Of a stretch of 33,600 nucleotides of DNA, positions 1 through 7,959 are shown one piece after another. The translations under genes and the position numbers were made by a program. Origin of the DNA: JBAXHO01 sp037138855 (GTDB taxonomy: Bacteria > Patescibacteriota > Dojkabacteria > B142 > OLB20); NCBI GenBank assembly GCA_037138855.1, contig JBAXHO010000017.1:1-33600 (forward strand), in the 5' to 3' direction. The notes under the pieces were generated by a model. That model had not been told where the DNA came from and did not search any database. It was given only the letters and a program-made list of their open reading frames with translations. Positions within the stretch are counted from its first letter, which is position 1. Every line of letters starts with the position of its first letter.

Positions 1-31
1 TTCTGGTTTTTCTTTTTTGGTAAAAATTCAT
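1..31 (-). CDS. Start of a further gene, cut by the window edge
   Basis: On the minus strand an ATG overlaps the stop of the next gene as TAATG, and the frame stays open to the edge, reading MNFYQKRKTR. The one-base stop/start overlap is typical of translational coupling in this operon, so this is probably the next gene of the secretion/surface operon. Nothing can be said about function from ten residues. Confidence 0.5.
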   Translation of the reverse strand, partial: MNFYQKRKTR

Positions 32-903
32 TAGTAAATAATTGAAAGATTATATCTATATCCATTTATGGGCTGTAAACCATTGCTGATTGTAAATAGT
101 GAGAATTGTTTTAATTTTGTATCGAATGAAGTGTCGTCAGAAATATTTGATGTTTTTAAGACGTTCAGTATAGCTCGGGTTTGCTGTGCTGTTATTATGC
201 TTGGTACTCCTTCGATTTCGTATTTTGCTGTAGGTTTATCTATGGTAGTAAAATCACTAAATTCATAAATATAATTTTTAGGGATTTCATCGAAAGTAGC
301 AAGGGATATAAATAGCTTGGATTTCTGATAATCAGTTTTGATAAGTGAGGCGAAAAGGTTTTCAGAACCTTTGACTTGAACAAACTTATCGTTTTCTAAT
401 AGAAGTAATTTTCCTGTTTCATCAATACAAAAATATTGATCCTTGAAGGTTTCAAAATCTCTGCAAAGATTGGGAAACGTTTTTGTTTCTCCGTTCTTGA
501 TTAGATTGGTATTCCCCTCTTTAATGTAGACAAGATTTTTTTCATCAGAAAATCGTAAAATGGTGTTTGGTGATTTATAAATTTCACTTAAACCTTTTTC
601 TAAATCTACCTTGTAAACAACATCATCAAGGGCTTCTTGCTCGTTATTTCTTTGTTGAATGAGATAATCCCCATCTCTTAGAAAACTATCATAAGCATTG
701 GTTTTAATGTTTTGCTTTAATTCCCTTCCATCACTTCTGACGACAAATACTTCACCTTTTTGATTATCAAAAAGAACCTCTCTTACCGAATATTCTTGGG
801 TGAGATTGATAATTAAAAGGGAAAAGCCAATAATGGCTAGAAATACTGAAATGCAAATTATCAGTATTTTGTATTTACTCGCAATGTTTTTGATTTTTGT
901 CAT
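31..903 (-). CDS. Membrane-anchored extracytoplasmic protein, unknown function
   Basis: 290 residues. A short basic N-terminus is followed by one hydrophobic helix (about residues 13-33). The rest is soluble and rich in short beta-type stretches, repeating small units such as charged turn plus LLLLENDKF, which could be a WD/propeller-like fold on the outside of the membrane; that fold is only a guess. It is the last complete gene of the long minus-strand operon, 20 nt after the M23 peptidase gene. I recognise no family. The position suggests an accessory part of the secretion machine or its envelope complex. Confidence 0.6.
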   Translation of the reverse strand: MTKIKNIASKYKILIICISVFLAIIGFSLLIINLTQEYSVREVLFDNQKGEVFVVRSDGRELKQNIKTNAYDSFLRDGDYLIQQRNNEQEALDDVVYKVDLEKGLSEIYKSPNTILRFSDEKNLVYIKEGNTNLIKNGETKTFPNLCRDFETFKDQYFCIDETGKLLLLENDKFVQVKGSENLFASLIKTDYQKSKLFISLATFDEIPKNYIYEFSDFTTIDKPTAKYEIEGVPSIITAQQTRAILNVLKTSNISDDTSFDTKLKQFSLFTISNGLQPINGYRYNLSIIY

Positions 904-923
904 TAAATTATTTATAAAAAATA

Positions 924-1883
924 TTAATTATTAAGGAATGGCAAAGGATTCACAGGTTGCCCATCTTCCCAAATTGCGTAATGAATGTGAGCTCCGTCAG
1001 CCATTCCTGTTTCTCCCATAATGGCGATTGGTTGCCCTGCAACAATATCGACTTCTTTTCCGTAAGGAATAAAATTTACAGAATTATGTAATGACATTGT
1101 TTTATATTTTCCTCCCTTACAATAGATCATTATATAATTCCCCCCCGCACCATCTTGTTTTCCCTGTGCCTTTCCACTACAAGTGGCAAACATAATCGGT
1201 TTTTTAGTAAGTTGATACGCTTTATTGTTTTTGTAATAGTTATAGTTTGGAATTAAATCAAGTGCTTTATGCCATCTTCCGTAATGTTTATAATAATTCG
1301 GATCCATGAAATAGGAAGTAATAACAGTATTTGTAGTCCCTGTACCACCAAAAGGTGAATGTTGCGGTGTTCCAGTATCCGTAAAACCTTCTTCAATGTA
1401 ATTATAAAGTTCAGGTGGCAATCCCTCGTAATTATTTGGATTTCCTGCACTTCTAGTATTACCAAAAAGTAAGAAACTCACTACTAAAACAACTCCAACA
1501 ATTATTAGACCAATTTGCCCTTTGTATTTGGCGACAAGATCGCCTGTGTATTCCCCTAAAATCGGGACAGGAATAAGAAAATCAACGATTAGTTTAATAG
1601 ATTTATCTAATATTGCCTCAAGGGGATTACCTATATATTCTGTACTTTGACGAGCCATTTTTCCAACTTTCCCGACTGCATTTCCAACGTCTTTTCCAAT
1701 ACCCGCTCCAATATCAGCCCCACTTTTAATTAAAGGTATAGCTGCTCCGCCTGTGGCGGCCGCTACACCTGCCCCTGCCAATGCACCAATACCCGCACCT
1801 GCAACTGATCCGCCTAGTTCAGAACCTTTTTCAATTCCTTCATCAAGTGCTTTATTTGTTGGTGTTCTATTATCTTTTGCCAT
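924..1883 (-). CDS. M23-family (LytM-type) peptidase with glycine/alanine-rich N-terminus and one membrane helix
   Basis: 319 residues. The N-terminal ~80 residues are Gly/Ala-rich (GAGIGALAGAGVAAATGG), like glycine-zipper segments. One transmembrane helix lies near residues 122-142. The C-terminal domain has the metal-binding M23 pattern: HxxxD in HKALDL (about residue 207) and HxH in AHIHYAIWEDG (about 302). M23 enzymes cleave peptidoglycan cross-links. In a conjugation operon this is the expected substitute for VirB1, opening the wall for the channel. It starts 1 nt after the sortase stop, with a purine-rich ribosome site (GAAAGGA) inside the sortase gene, so the two are coupled. I see no clear defect in the catalytic motifs, but substrate and activity are inferred. 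Confidence 0.8.
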   Translation of the reverse strand: MAKDNRTPTNKALDEGIEKGSELGGSVAGAGIGALAGAGVAAATGGAAIPLIKSGADIGAGIGKDVGNAVGKVGKMARQSTEYIGNPLEAILDKSIKLIVDFLIPVPILGEYTGDLVAKYKGQIGLIIVGVVLVVSFLLFGNTRSAGNPNNYEGLPPELYNYIEEGFTDTGTPQHSPFGGTGTTNTVITSYFMDPNYYKHYGRWHKALDLIPNYNYYKNNKAYQLTKKPIMFATCSGKAQGKQDGAGGNYIMIYCKGGKYKTMSLHNSVNFIPYGKEVDIVAGQPIAIMGETGMADGAHIHYAIWEDGQPVNPLPFLNN

Positions 1884-1884
1884 G

Positions 1885-2502
1885 CTAATTTATCCTTTCT
1901 GCTCTAACAACAAACCTGCTATTTGCTGATTCAAGAGGAATACAGGTATATAAAGTAATTACGCTATTTGGTGTTTTCTCATATGCAAATTGATCTTTGC
2001 GGTGGGTATCAGACGTTTTTGTGATTTTATAGACGTATTTTTCTTTTTCCCAATACATAATGATAAAATCCCCTTCTTTAAGTTCGGGGAGTAAATAAAA
2101 AGTGTTTATGTTAGGTGGTAAAAATTGTCGTCTATGCCCTGCAATCACCATATTACTACCTCGTGTCGGGATACTTGTTTGTGGCTCTCTCCATACTCCT
2201 TCTTGTTTATCAAGAACGGAAAGGCTATCACCTTCAAGTATTTCAGCATAGACGCCGATTTTTGGAATAATAAGGCTATTTTTTTCTGGAATTTTCTTAT
2301 CTTCTTTCTTTTCTGAAATAAATTCCTCGATAGGGGTATTTATTGTTTCTTTTGTTAAATCTTCACCCCGAAATTTGTATTTTAAAAGCGGATAATAGGC
2401 ATAAACCAAATAAAGTAAAAAAAACACTATAATTATTAATGTTACTGTCCTAACCGCCTTGTTTTTTAATATTAAGTTTTGCTTCAAATTGTAGTTCTTC
2501 AT
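1885..2502 (-). CDS. Sortase family transpeptidase
   Basis: 205 residues from the ATG at 2502; an in-frame upstream start at 2550 would add 16 polar residues before the membrane anchor and is less likely. The N-terminal helix TLIIIVFFLLYLVYAYYPLL anchors it. Sortase hallmarks follow: catalytic His in VIAGHRRQ (about residue 122), catalytic Cys in ITLYTCIPL (about 185), and the Arg of SRFVVRAE a few residues later. Sortases cut a C-terminal sorting signal and attach the protein to another protein or the wall. A possible substrate is the DUF11 protein of this block, whose C-terminus has MSQTG, a hydrophobic stretch and a basic tail. The sortase class cannot be assigned by eye. Confidence 0.85.
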   Translation of the reverse strand: MKNYNLKQNLILKNKAVRTVTLIIIVFFLLYLVYAYYPLLKYKFRGEDLTKETINTPIEEFISEKKEDKKIPEKNSLIIPKIGVYAEILEGDSLSVLDKQEGVWREPQTSIPTRGSNMVIAGHRRQFLPPNINTFYLLPELKEGDFIIMYWEKEKYVYKITKTSDTHRKDQFAYEKTPNSVITLYTCIPLESANSRFVVRAERIN

Positions 2503-2630
2503 AAAATTAAGGGTAGATTGTTCTTTTTGAAAACGCCCAAAAAGAACCAAAAAGGCGATTCAGTCATTGCCACAGCAATGCCTTCATCGTTTTTTAAAAA
2601 ATTTGAAGGCAAAGCTCTTTCAAAAACTGA
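2503..2630 (-). other. Hairpin-rich spacer between ssb and the sortase gene
   Basis: This 128-bp gap holds two clear inverted repeats. TTCTTTTTG/CAAAAAGAA (2520-2545, 8-nt loop) lies just before the sortase start, and CATTGC/GCAATG (around 2565-2583, 4-nt loop) lies further upstream. Neither has a clean U-tract in the minus direction. They could attenuate or process the transcript between ssb and sortase. A plus-strand frame across here is not credible as a gene. Confidence 0.4.
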
Positions 2631-3005
2631 TTATTCAGCTTTTTCTTCCTTTTCTTCGCTGGAATTTTCATCTCCACCAATAAAGAGGCTAACCATTAAG
2701 TCATCAAGAATGACTGTACAGTCAACCTTAGGCTCACTTTCTTTTGAAAGATAAGGTTTAATTTGAAGTCTACCCTCTGCTCTGACATATTGACCCTTTT
2801 TTACATTGCTGTAAATTTCAGCCGCCTTGTCAAAGGCTAGAAGATTATAAAATGTGGTAACTTCTTCAACGTTACCTTCTGCGTTACGGAGTTTTTCATT
2901 TACTGCAAGTCCTATCTTGAAGTATTTTTTACCCCCTTCAGAAGTTTTAACTTCTGGATCGTTTACTAAACGACCTTTAATCGCAACTAATTGGTTTGCT
3001 TTCAT
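2631..3005 (-). CDS. ssb: Single-stranded DNA-binding protein (SSB)
   Basis: 124 residues with an SSB OB-fold: the N-terminal VAIKGRLVNDPEVKTSEGGK strand pair, VTTFYNLLAFDKAAEIYSNV, and VKKGQYVRAEGRLQIKPY. It ends in an acidic tail (SSEEKEEKAE), like the C-terminal tip of other SSBs, but the usual terminal DDIPF is missing. It would coat single-stranded DNA that enters or leaves during transfer. It sits inside the secretion/surface operon, which supports the view that this is a DNA-transfer system. The leader is AU-rich with no Shine-Dalgarno sequence. Confidence 0.88.
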   Translation of the reverse strand: MKANQLVAIKGRLVNDPEVKTSEGGKKYFKIGLAVNEKLRNAEGNVEEVTTFYNLLAFDKAAEIYSNVKKGQYVRAEGRLQIKPYLSKESEPKVDCTVILDDLMVSLFIGGDENSSEEKEEKAE

Positions 3006-3032
3006 ATAAATAAAAATAAAAAATAAAATAAA

Positions 3033-3521
3033 CTAGTTGTCTAAAATATCATTGATTGTTTTAAGTGCTGAGAAATACTTTTCCTGATTGATATGTTCGT
3101 CCTTGATTTTTCCTAATTCTTTGATGTCTTTTACCCATATTTCAGAAGTAGTGGCAAAGTATTCAATATTATCTTTTAATGATTTACATTCTGCTTTACT
3201 TCTTGCCTCTACTCTTTCGCAATTAACACCTGATAAATGTTTTTGCATTTCTATCATGCTTTCGTTAAGGTAAATGAATTTGTCATTATTATTAGGAATT
3301 GAAGCGAATTTATTACTAAATTCCTTGTATCGAACTGAAACTGTAGCTTTCTGTTCAAAGTATTTTTCTGTTTGGTTGCCAAATAGGGTTAGGAAGATTG
3401 AGATACCGCAAACTACAAATAAAATTAAAACAAGAAGCCCAACTCCTATAAGAGCAATAATCTTATTGTTCTTTTGCTCTGAATGAATTTTTTTAATTGT
3501 TTCCTTCATTGTGTTATTCAC
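3033..3521 (-). CDS. Small single-pass membrane protein, unknown
   Basis: 162 residues. One hydrophobic helix (IIALIGVGLLVLILFVVCGISIFLTLF, about 20-47) is followed by a helical, charged extracytoplasmic domain with two cysteines (VNCERVEARSKAECKSL) spaced for a disulfide. An alternative ATG four codons in (3509) is possible. No family recognised. It lies between the Ig-like protein and ssb on the same strand and is probably a structural or accessory part of the apparatus. Confidence 0.6.
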   Translation of the reverse strand: MNNTMKETIKKIHSEQKNNKIIALIGVGLLVLILFVVCGISIFLTLFGNQTEKYFEQKATVSVRYKEFSNKFASIPNNNDKFIYLNESMIEMQKHLSGVNCERVEARSKAECKSLKDNIEYFATTSEIWVKDIKELGKIKDEHINQEKYFSALKTINDILDN

Positions 3522-3540
3522 GATTAAAATAAATAAAAAG

Positions 3541-4758
3541 TTAATTAGTAACCTGAAAAGTTACGCTTGTTTTAAGAGAACTATAACTTGCAGTTAGTAC
3601 TGTAGAACCTCCAATAGCTTCAACTGGGAATGAAAAATCGGCAATACCGCTACCATTAGTCGTTTTGGAATAACTTTTAGTTACTCCATTGGAATATTTA
3701 ACTGATAAATTTATAGTTTGAACTGAGTACCCGCTTCCATTTCCGCAAGTTAATTGAACTGTGGCAGTTTGCGTTTCCGAAGGAAATACAGGAGTTTGTA
3801 CGTTAGATACTTTTATGGATACTGAACTACAAGAATTTGAGGGATTTGTATTTCCGCCAGTATTATTGTTTGTATTGTTATTATTAGAATTATTGCTCGT
3901 CTTTTTTGGTGCTTCTTTTCTTTCAACTGAATAATTCTGCTTAGTTTCATTTCCCGCATTATCTTTTCCAATAATTTCAAAATCATTTTTACCAATGTTG
4001 AGAGATACTTCAAAGGAAAAAGTGCTTTCATCAATCCTTTTAGCCTCAAGTCCTTTTACTGTTGCTATTGAAAGTTCTTCATTTCCCTTAATAGTAATTG
4101 CGACTTTTTCTTGAAAGGTAGGGTTTTCTGAATTAATTTCAAGGGTTGGTGCAGTTTTGTCTATAGTAACCTTAAACTTCTTTTCAAGATTATTTCCTGC
4201 TAAATCGGTTACCAAAAATATTACATCGGTATCTCCTGAAATATTTAATTCGCATTTAACCTTATCTTCTAAGGTTAAACAGTCCTTTGAATTTATTGTA
4301 ACCTTGCTAGGCTCATTTAATTCACCTTCAATAAGAAGTGAATCAGTATTGATTTTTGTGTCTTTGAACTGGAAAGCAGTTGTAAATTCTGGTGCTTTCG
4401 TATCTTTAACGATTGAAATTTTCTTTTCAATTTCTTTTCCACGACCAGAAAGTACAAAGAGGAAATTGTTTTCTCCTTCTTCTAGGGTAACTGTAAGCTT
4501 ATCCCTACTTGCTATTCCATTGAAGAAAATATTATCAACGTATCGTTTGTTAATAATTTCGATTGTTGTCTGATTTTGATTTGTTCTTTCCAAAAAGTTA
4601 AATTCTGCATAAGGGGAAAAGTCTAAGTATCCTTTAACGAATGCACTAACTTGAGTATTGAAGAAACTAAAAAACGAGAAAACTACTATCAGCCCAAGTA
4701 TTAGGTCTAATACTAAATTTGTTTCTTTGATTGTAATAATGTTTTCGTACTTGAGCAT
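3541..4758 (-). CDS. Membrane-anchored surface protein with Ig-like domains and Asn-rich linker
   Basis: 405 residues. The N-terminal helix LDLILGLIVVFSFFSFFNTQV anchors it. At least two Ig-like/cadherin-like units follow: one starts at APEFTTAF (about 115) and ends DLAGNNLEKKFKVTIDKTAP, and the next ends IGKDNAGNETKQNYSVE. An Asn/Thr-rich linker (about residues 289-310) leads to a C-terminal beta domain. The layout anchor, Ig stalk, poly-Asn linker, tip is the same as in the CAP protein at 14603-15967, suggesting paralogous stalks with different tips. Probably an adhesin or envelope spanner for mating contact; inferred. It ends the VirB4 side of the operon with a 3-nt gap. Confidence 0.7.
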   Translation of the reverse strand: MLKYENIITIKETNLVLDLILGLIVVFSFFSFFNTQVSAFVKGYLDFSPYAEFNFLERTNQNQTTIEIINKRYVDNIFFNGIASRDKLTVTLEEGENNFLFVLSGRGKEIEKKISIVKDTKAPEFTTAFQFKDTKINTDSLLIEGELNEPSKVTINSKDCLTLEDKVKCELNISGDTDVIFLVTDLAGNNLEKKFKVTIDKTAPTLEINSENPTFQEKVAITIKGNEELSIATVKGLEAKRIDESTFSFEVSLNIGKNDFEIIGKDNAGNETKQNYSVERKEAPKKTSNNSNNNNTNNNTGGNTNPSNSCSSVSIKVSNVQTPVFPSETQTATVQLTCGNGSGYSVQTINLSVKYSNGVTKSYSKTTNGSGIADFSFPVEAIGGSTVLTASYSSLKTSVTFQVTN

Positions 4759-4761
4759 TTT

Positions 4762-7095
4762 TTAACTTGTAAAGACTAATTCCTTCTCTGATTCAAAAGG
4801 AAAAATATCCATGTAGATATGTTCTCTTTCTCTGATAAATAAGACTTCCCCGATTCCGAAAGTCGGTAAATCGGACATTTCCCTTTCTGTTAATTTGAAA
4901 AGCTCGTGTCTTTTAATAAAATTGATACTAGCGGGTGCTTGTTTAAGTAGTATTGAAGTTTCAGCCTGTGTCAGAATAGTTTTACTGTTATTACCCTCTT
5001 TAAAATCTTCTGGATTTTGGGTGATAGAAACAACACCTGCTTTTCTCTTTCTAGCAGTCTTTACAAGATCAACATAAAATTGGGTAGTAGCCTCATTTAC
5101 TAAGAGTTTGTGAGCCTCATCAATGAAAATCATTCTTCTTTTACCTGATTTATCATCAATAAGCCTGTTAATAATTGTACCTAGTAAGTACATTGCGGGT
5201 ATTTTCTTTTCATCTGTTGTAAGTTGGGATAAATCAAAGCAGATAACATCTGCGTTTAGATTGATTGATTTTTCAGAACTGAAAATTCCTGATAGTGAGC
5301 CATTTTGTAGCTGTTCCAAGTCCTCTACAAAATTTATATCTTTATCTACTTTCGCCTCTTTTTTAACTATATCCATAAACTCGCTAAATACTGGATTTCC
5401 GCTTTCATAAGTCCTCATAAGTAGTTTGTCGAGTTTAGCAGTATCGTGTCTTTTTTCCTGAATGAAAAAGGAAAAGAAATTTTTTAAAACGCCGACATGA
5501 TCTCTAATACTGTCATTACTTGCATTACCGATAAAAAATGGATTTATGCCATTTTCTCTATTGAACTCAATTACTTCTCCGCCAAGTGACTTGGCAAGTT
5601 TTCCATACTCCCCTTCTGGATCGAGAATTATTATCTGTACGCCTCTTAAAACAAGTCTTTCCATGATGATTTTAGATGTAACTGATTTTCCAGAGCCAGA
5701 AGTACCAAAAATGTTCATGTTGGCATTTCTAGCTTTAAATAGATCGATTAAGACGAGTGAGCTGTTGTAATGATTTGTTCCGATAAAAATACCTGTAGGA
5801 TCGTTTAAGTTTCTAGTTAAAAATGGAAGCATATTAGCAACTGCGGAGGTCTGCAATATGGAGTTTTCCTTTACAGAATCTTGAGCAAGGGGCATAACGC
5901 AATCTAAAATCTTTTGCTGTCCGAAAGTATATGTATTGAATGTAAATTCAATATCACCTGTTTCATCTTGGAATTTTTGATCATACTCTAAAAGTTCCTT
6001 TTTAGAATCAGCAGTTATCATGGCGTAAACACTTATTAAGAAAGTTCTTTCAATATCGTGTGTTAAGTTAGTGATAAAGGTATTCACTTCTTCCATTTCT
6101 CTATCAACGCCATGATCTGTTGATTTTCCTTTTCTGGCTCTTTCGTTTAGGATACTTTCAAGTACAGATAATCTTTGCCGAGCCGCTTTAATCATTGCTC
6201 CTTTATTAGTGCCTTTGATGTGATAAGAAAGTGTAAGTGGAATAGGTAAATTGATTATTTTAAAAAGTGTTGTAGCAAATATTACGTTCGGTAAATCTGC
6301 CAAGTAATAAACTCTAACAAATTTATCCCCTATCTCCATAAGCCTATCTGCTTCTTTAATTGATTCCATTTTGTACTTTTTAGACTTTTTATTATCAAAG
6401 TCTTTGTCTAGTTTGATGTATTCGTTAACTAGCTTTTTAAATTCAGACATTTCTTTTCTGAATTTGAGGTAATTTTTAATTAGTTTTATTGGATTTCTTG
6501 ATTTTTCAAATTTTGGAATTAAGACTTCTTTAGCCTTACTCTGTATGGTTTCTCCGACATATTCCTTTGTACTTTTTAGTACCTTTATTTCACTTTCCAA
6601 GATTCCGATTTGTTCTTGAAGTCTTTTGTATTCAAGAGCATTTAAGGTAACAGTTTTATTATTCTTTTCCGTTATTGCCATTTTGGATTGCTGTTGCATT
6701 ACATACTGCCTCAACATATTTATTTCGCCCTCTTTATCTTTATAATCCTTGATAATTTTATCTTTATCATTGATTTTTTCTTTTAGTTTTTTATTTTCCT
6801 CCTGTAATGTAACGAAAGTTTCCTTATCGATGTTTTCAGCCTTGAGTAATATTTCAATATCGGCAATCCTGTCTTGATATTTTTTCGATTCAATCTCAAG
6901 TTCTTTCCTTTGGTTTTCAAGTTCCTTCTTCATGTTTTCCAATTTGGCTTGTTCGATCTTTAGGTGTTCTTTTGATTCATCAAAAGAAGAAAGGAATAAG
7001 CCATAAAAAAATTTATTTATTCCTTTAGCTATTAAAAACCCTATTAGTTCTCCAAAATGAAAAATGTTTTCAAAAAAGTTAAAAAAGTATTTCAT
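4762..7095 (-). CDS. virB4: VirB4-like type IV secretion ATPase with an N-terminal membrane/coiled-coil extension
   Basis: 777 residues. Walker A is IFGTSGSGKSVTSK (about 465) and Walker B is RRMIFIDEAHKLL (about 655); ILDPEGEYGKL follows the first. VirB4 powers pilus assembly and substrate transfer at the inner face of the membrane. The region from about residue 235 (RLMEIGDKFVRVYYLADLPN) fits the VirB4 N-domain. Unusual is the first ~200 residues: an amphipathic/hydrophobic start (FFENIFHFGELIGFLIAKG) and then a long heptad-rich coiled coil (KLENMKKELENQRKELEIES). It overlaps the previous gene by ATGA (7092-7095), so the two proteins are made together. Intact motifs suggest an active ATPase. 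Confidence 0.88.
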   Translation of the reverse strand: MKYFFNFFENIFHFGELIGFLIAKGINKFFYGLFLSSFDESKEHLKIEQAKLENMKKELENQRKELEIESKKYQDRIADIEILLKAENIDKETFVTLQEENKKLKEKINDKDKIIKDYKDKEGEINMLRQYVMQQQSKMAITEKNNKTVTLNALEYKRLQEQIGILESEIKVLKSTKEYVGETIQSKAKEVLIPKFEKSRNPIKLIKNYLKFRKEMSEFKKLVNEYIKLDKDFDNKKSKKYKMESIKEADRLMEIGDKFVRVYYLADLPNVIFATTLFKIINLPIPLTLSYHIKGTNKGAMIKAARQRLSVLESILNERARKGKSTDHGVDREMEEVNTFITNLTHDIERTFLISVYAMITADSKKELLEYDQKFQDETGDIEFTFNTYTFGQQKILDCVMPLAQDSVKENSILQTSAVANMLPFLTRNLNDPTGIFIGTNHYNSSLVLIDLFKARNANMNIFGTSGSGKSVTSKIIMERLVLRGVQIIILDPEGEYGKLAKSLGGEVIEFNRENGINPFFIGNASNDSIRDHVGVLKNFFSFFIQEKRHDTAKLDKLLMRTYESGNPVFSEFMDIVKKEAKVDKDINFVEDLEQLQNGSLSGIFSSEKSINLNADVICFDLSQLTTDEKKIPAMYLLGTIINRLIDDKSGKRRMIFIDEAHKLLVNEATTQFYVDLVKTARKRKAGVVSITQNPEDFKEGNNSKTILTQAETSILLKQAPASINFIKRHELFKLTEREMSDLPTFGIGEVLFIREREHIYMDIFPFESEKELVFTS

Positions 7096-7667
7096 AGACG
7101 TATAAATGACTTAACTAATTTCTCTAATTTTTTATGTTCAATAACTGTTTCCTTGTTATTGATAATTGCATTGTCATAATTTGTAGTGTGTTTAATATCA
7201 ATTCCTGCTTTTTTGAAGTTACTTGAAACTCTTTGTACTAATCGTTCAAGTTTTTTCATTGCCTCAATAAGTTGTGTTTTGTTTTTGGTGTTTACCTGCT
7301 GTTTGAAAACTATGTAATACTCCTTTACAGGAATAATGTTGTTTTCTAATAGATTTGATAATTCTGAAACATATCCTTGAATTAGTTCGGAAGTTTTTGA
7401 TTGTGTTTTTAAATTGGAAAATTTGATATTTTGAGTAGTTAAATCTCGAAAATGTCTATCCATATCATTTGCTGTGGCTTTTCTAGTTCGCATAATAATC
7501 TGAATATGAACATCGCCAAGACTATTTAAGAGTCGGTGCATATCGGATTCAAAAACATGCTGTTCTTCTTCTGGAAGTAAAATCAAGTCAATCGGTTCAA
7601 TCTCAAATACTGCAATTAGTTGATCTTTTGTAATTAAAAAATTATCCTGAATTGTAAAATTGATCAT
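7092..7667 (-). CDS. TraC-like/VirB4 N-terminal-type conjugation protein
   Basis: 191 residues, soluble. The opening (NFLITKDQLIAVFEIEPIDL, then LLPEEEQHVFESDMHRLLNSL and VHIQIIMRTR) matches the first domain I know from TraC/VirB4-type proteins of Gram-positive and CPR conjugation systems. In many systems this domain is fused to the ATPase; here it is a separate polypeptide coupled by ATGA to the ATPase gene. The likely role is docking of the ATPase on the membrane channel. Family assignment is from pattern memory. Confidence 0.65.
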   Translation of the reverse strand: MINFTIQDNFLITKDQLIAVFEIEPIDLILLPEEEQHVFESDMHRLLNSLGDVHIQIIMRTRKATANDMDRHFRDLTTQNIKFSNLKTQSKTSELIQGYVSELSNLLENNIIPVKEYYIVFKQQVNTKNKTQLIEAMKKLERLVQRVSSNFKKAGIDIKHTTNYDNAIINNKETVIEHKKLEKLVKSFIRL

Positions 7668-7677
7668 GGTTAAATAT

Positions 7678-7959
7678 TTAAAATCTAATAGACTTGCTCC
7701 TAAACGTATATTGAATAGCTCTTACAAGAATCTTGTAAGTTGGTTGCCTATCAACACGAGCAGTTAAGCCGACAAGTAAAACCCCACTAAGAATTAAGGT
7801 TGTAAAAACTTTTATCTCTATTGCAAGTCCGTTTCCAAGTATCCAAACAAGAACGCCAACAAGTATAATCAGCCCTAAAACAATATTTCTATCTGTAAAG
7901 ATAAGTTGTCTTAAAATGTTTTCTCTAATATTCACTTTGTAAACTCTTGCGGGTGTCAT
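7678..7959 (-). CDS. PrgI/VirB3-like membrane protein
   Basis: 93 residues. There are two adjacent hydrophobic segments (IVLGLIILVGVLVWILGNGL and VFTTLILSGVLLVGLTARV) between basic ends, the size and order typical of PrgI/VirB3 proteins placed directly before VirB4. It is likely to be an inner-membrane partner of the ATPase. The start overlaps the stop of the VirB6-like gene as ATGA, and a GGAG ribosome site stands upstream. Confidence 0.7.
   Translation of the reverse strand: MTPARVYKVNIRENILRQLIFTDRNIVLGLIILVGVLVWILGNGLAIEIKVFTTLILSGVLLVGLTARVDRQPTYKILVRAIQYTFRSKSIRF

Noticed and set aside
2479..2754. 91-codon plus-strand frame across ssb and the hairpin spacer
   Set aside because: It runs antisense to ssb and through inverted repeats; the ssb domain on the other strand is clear.
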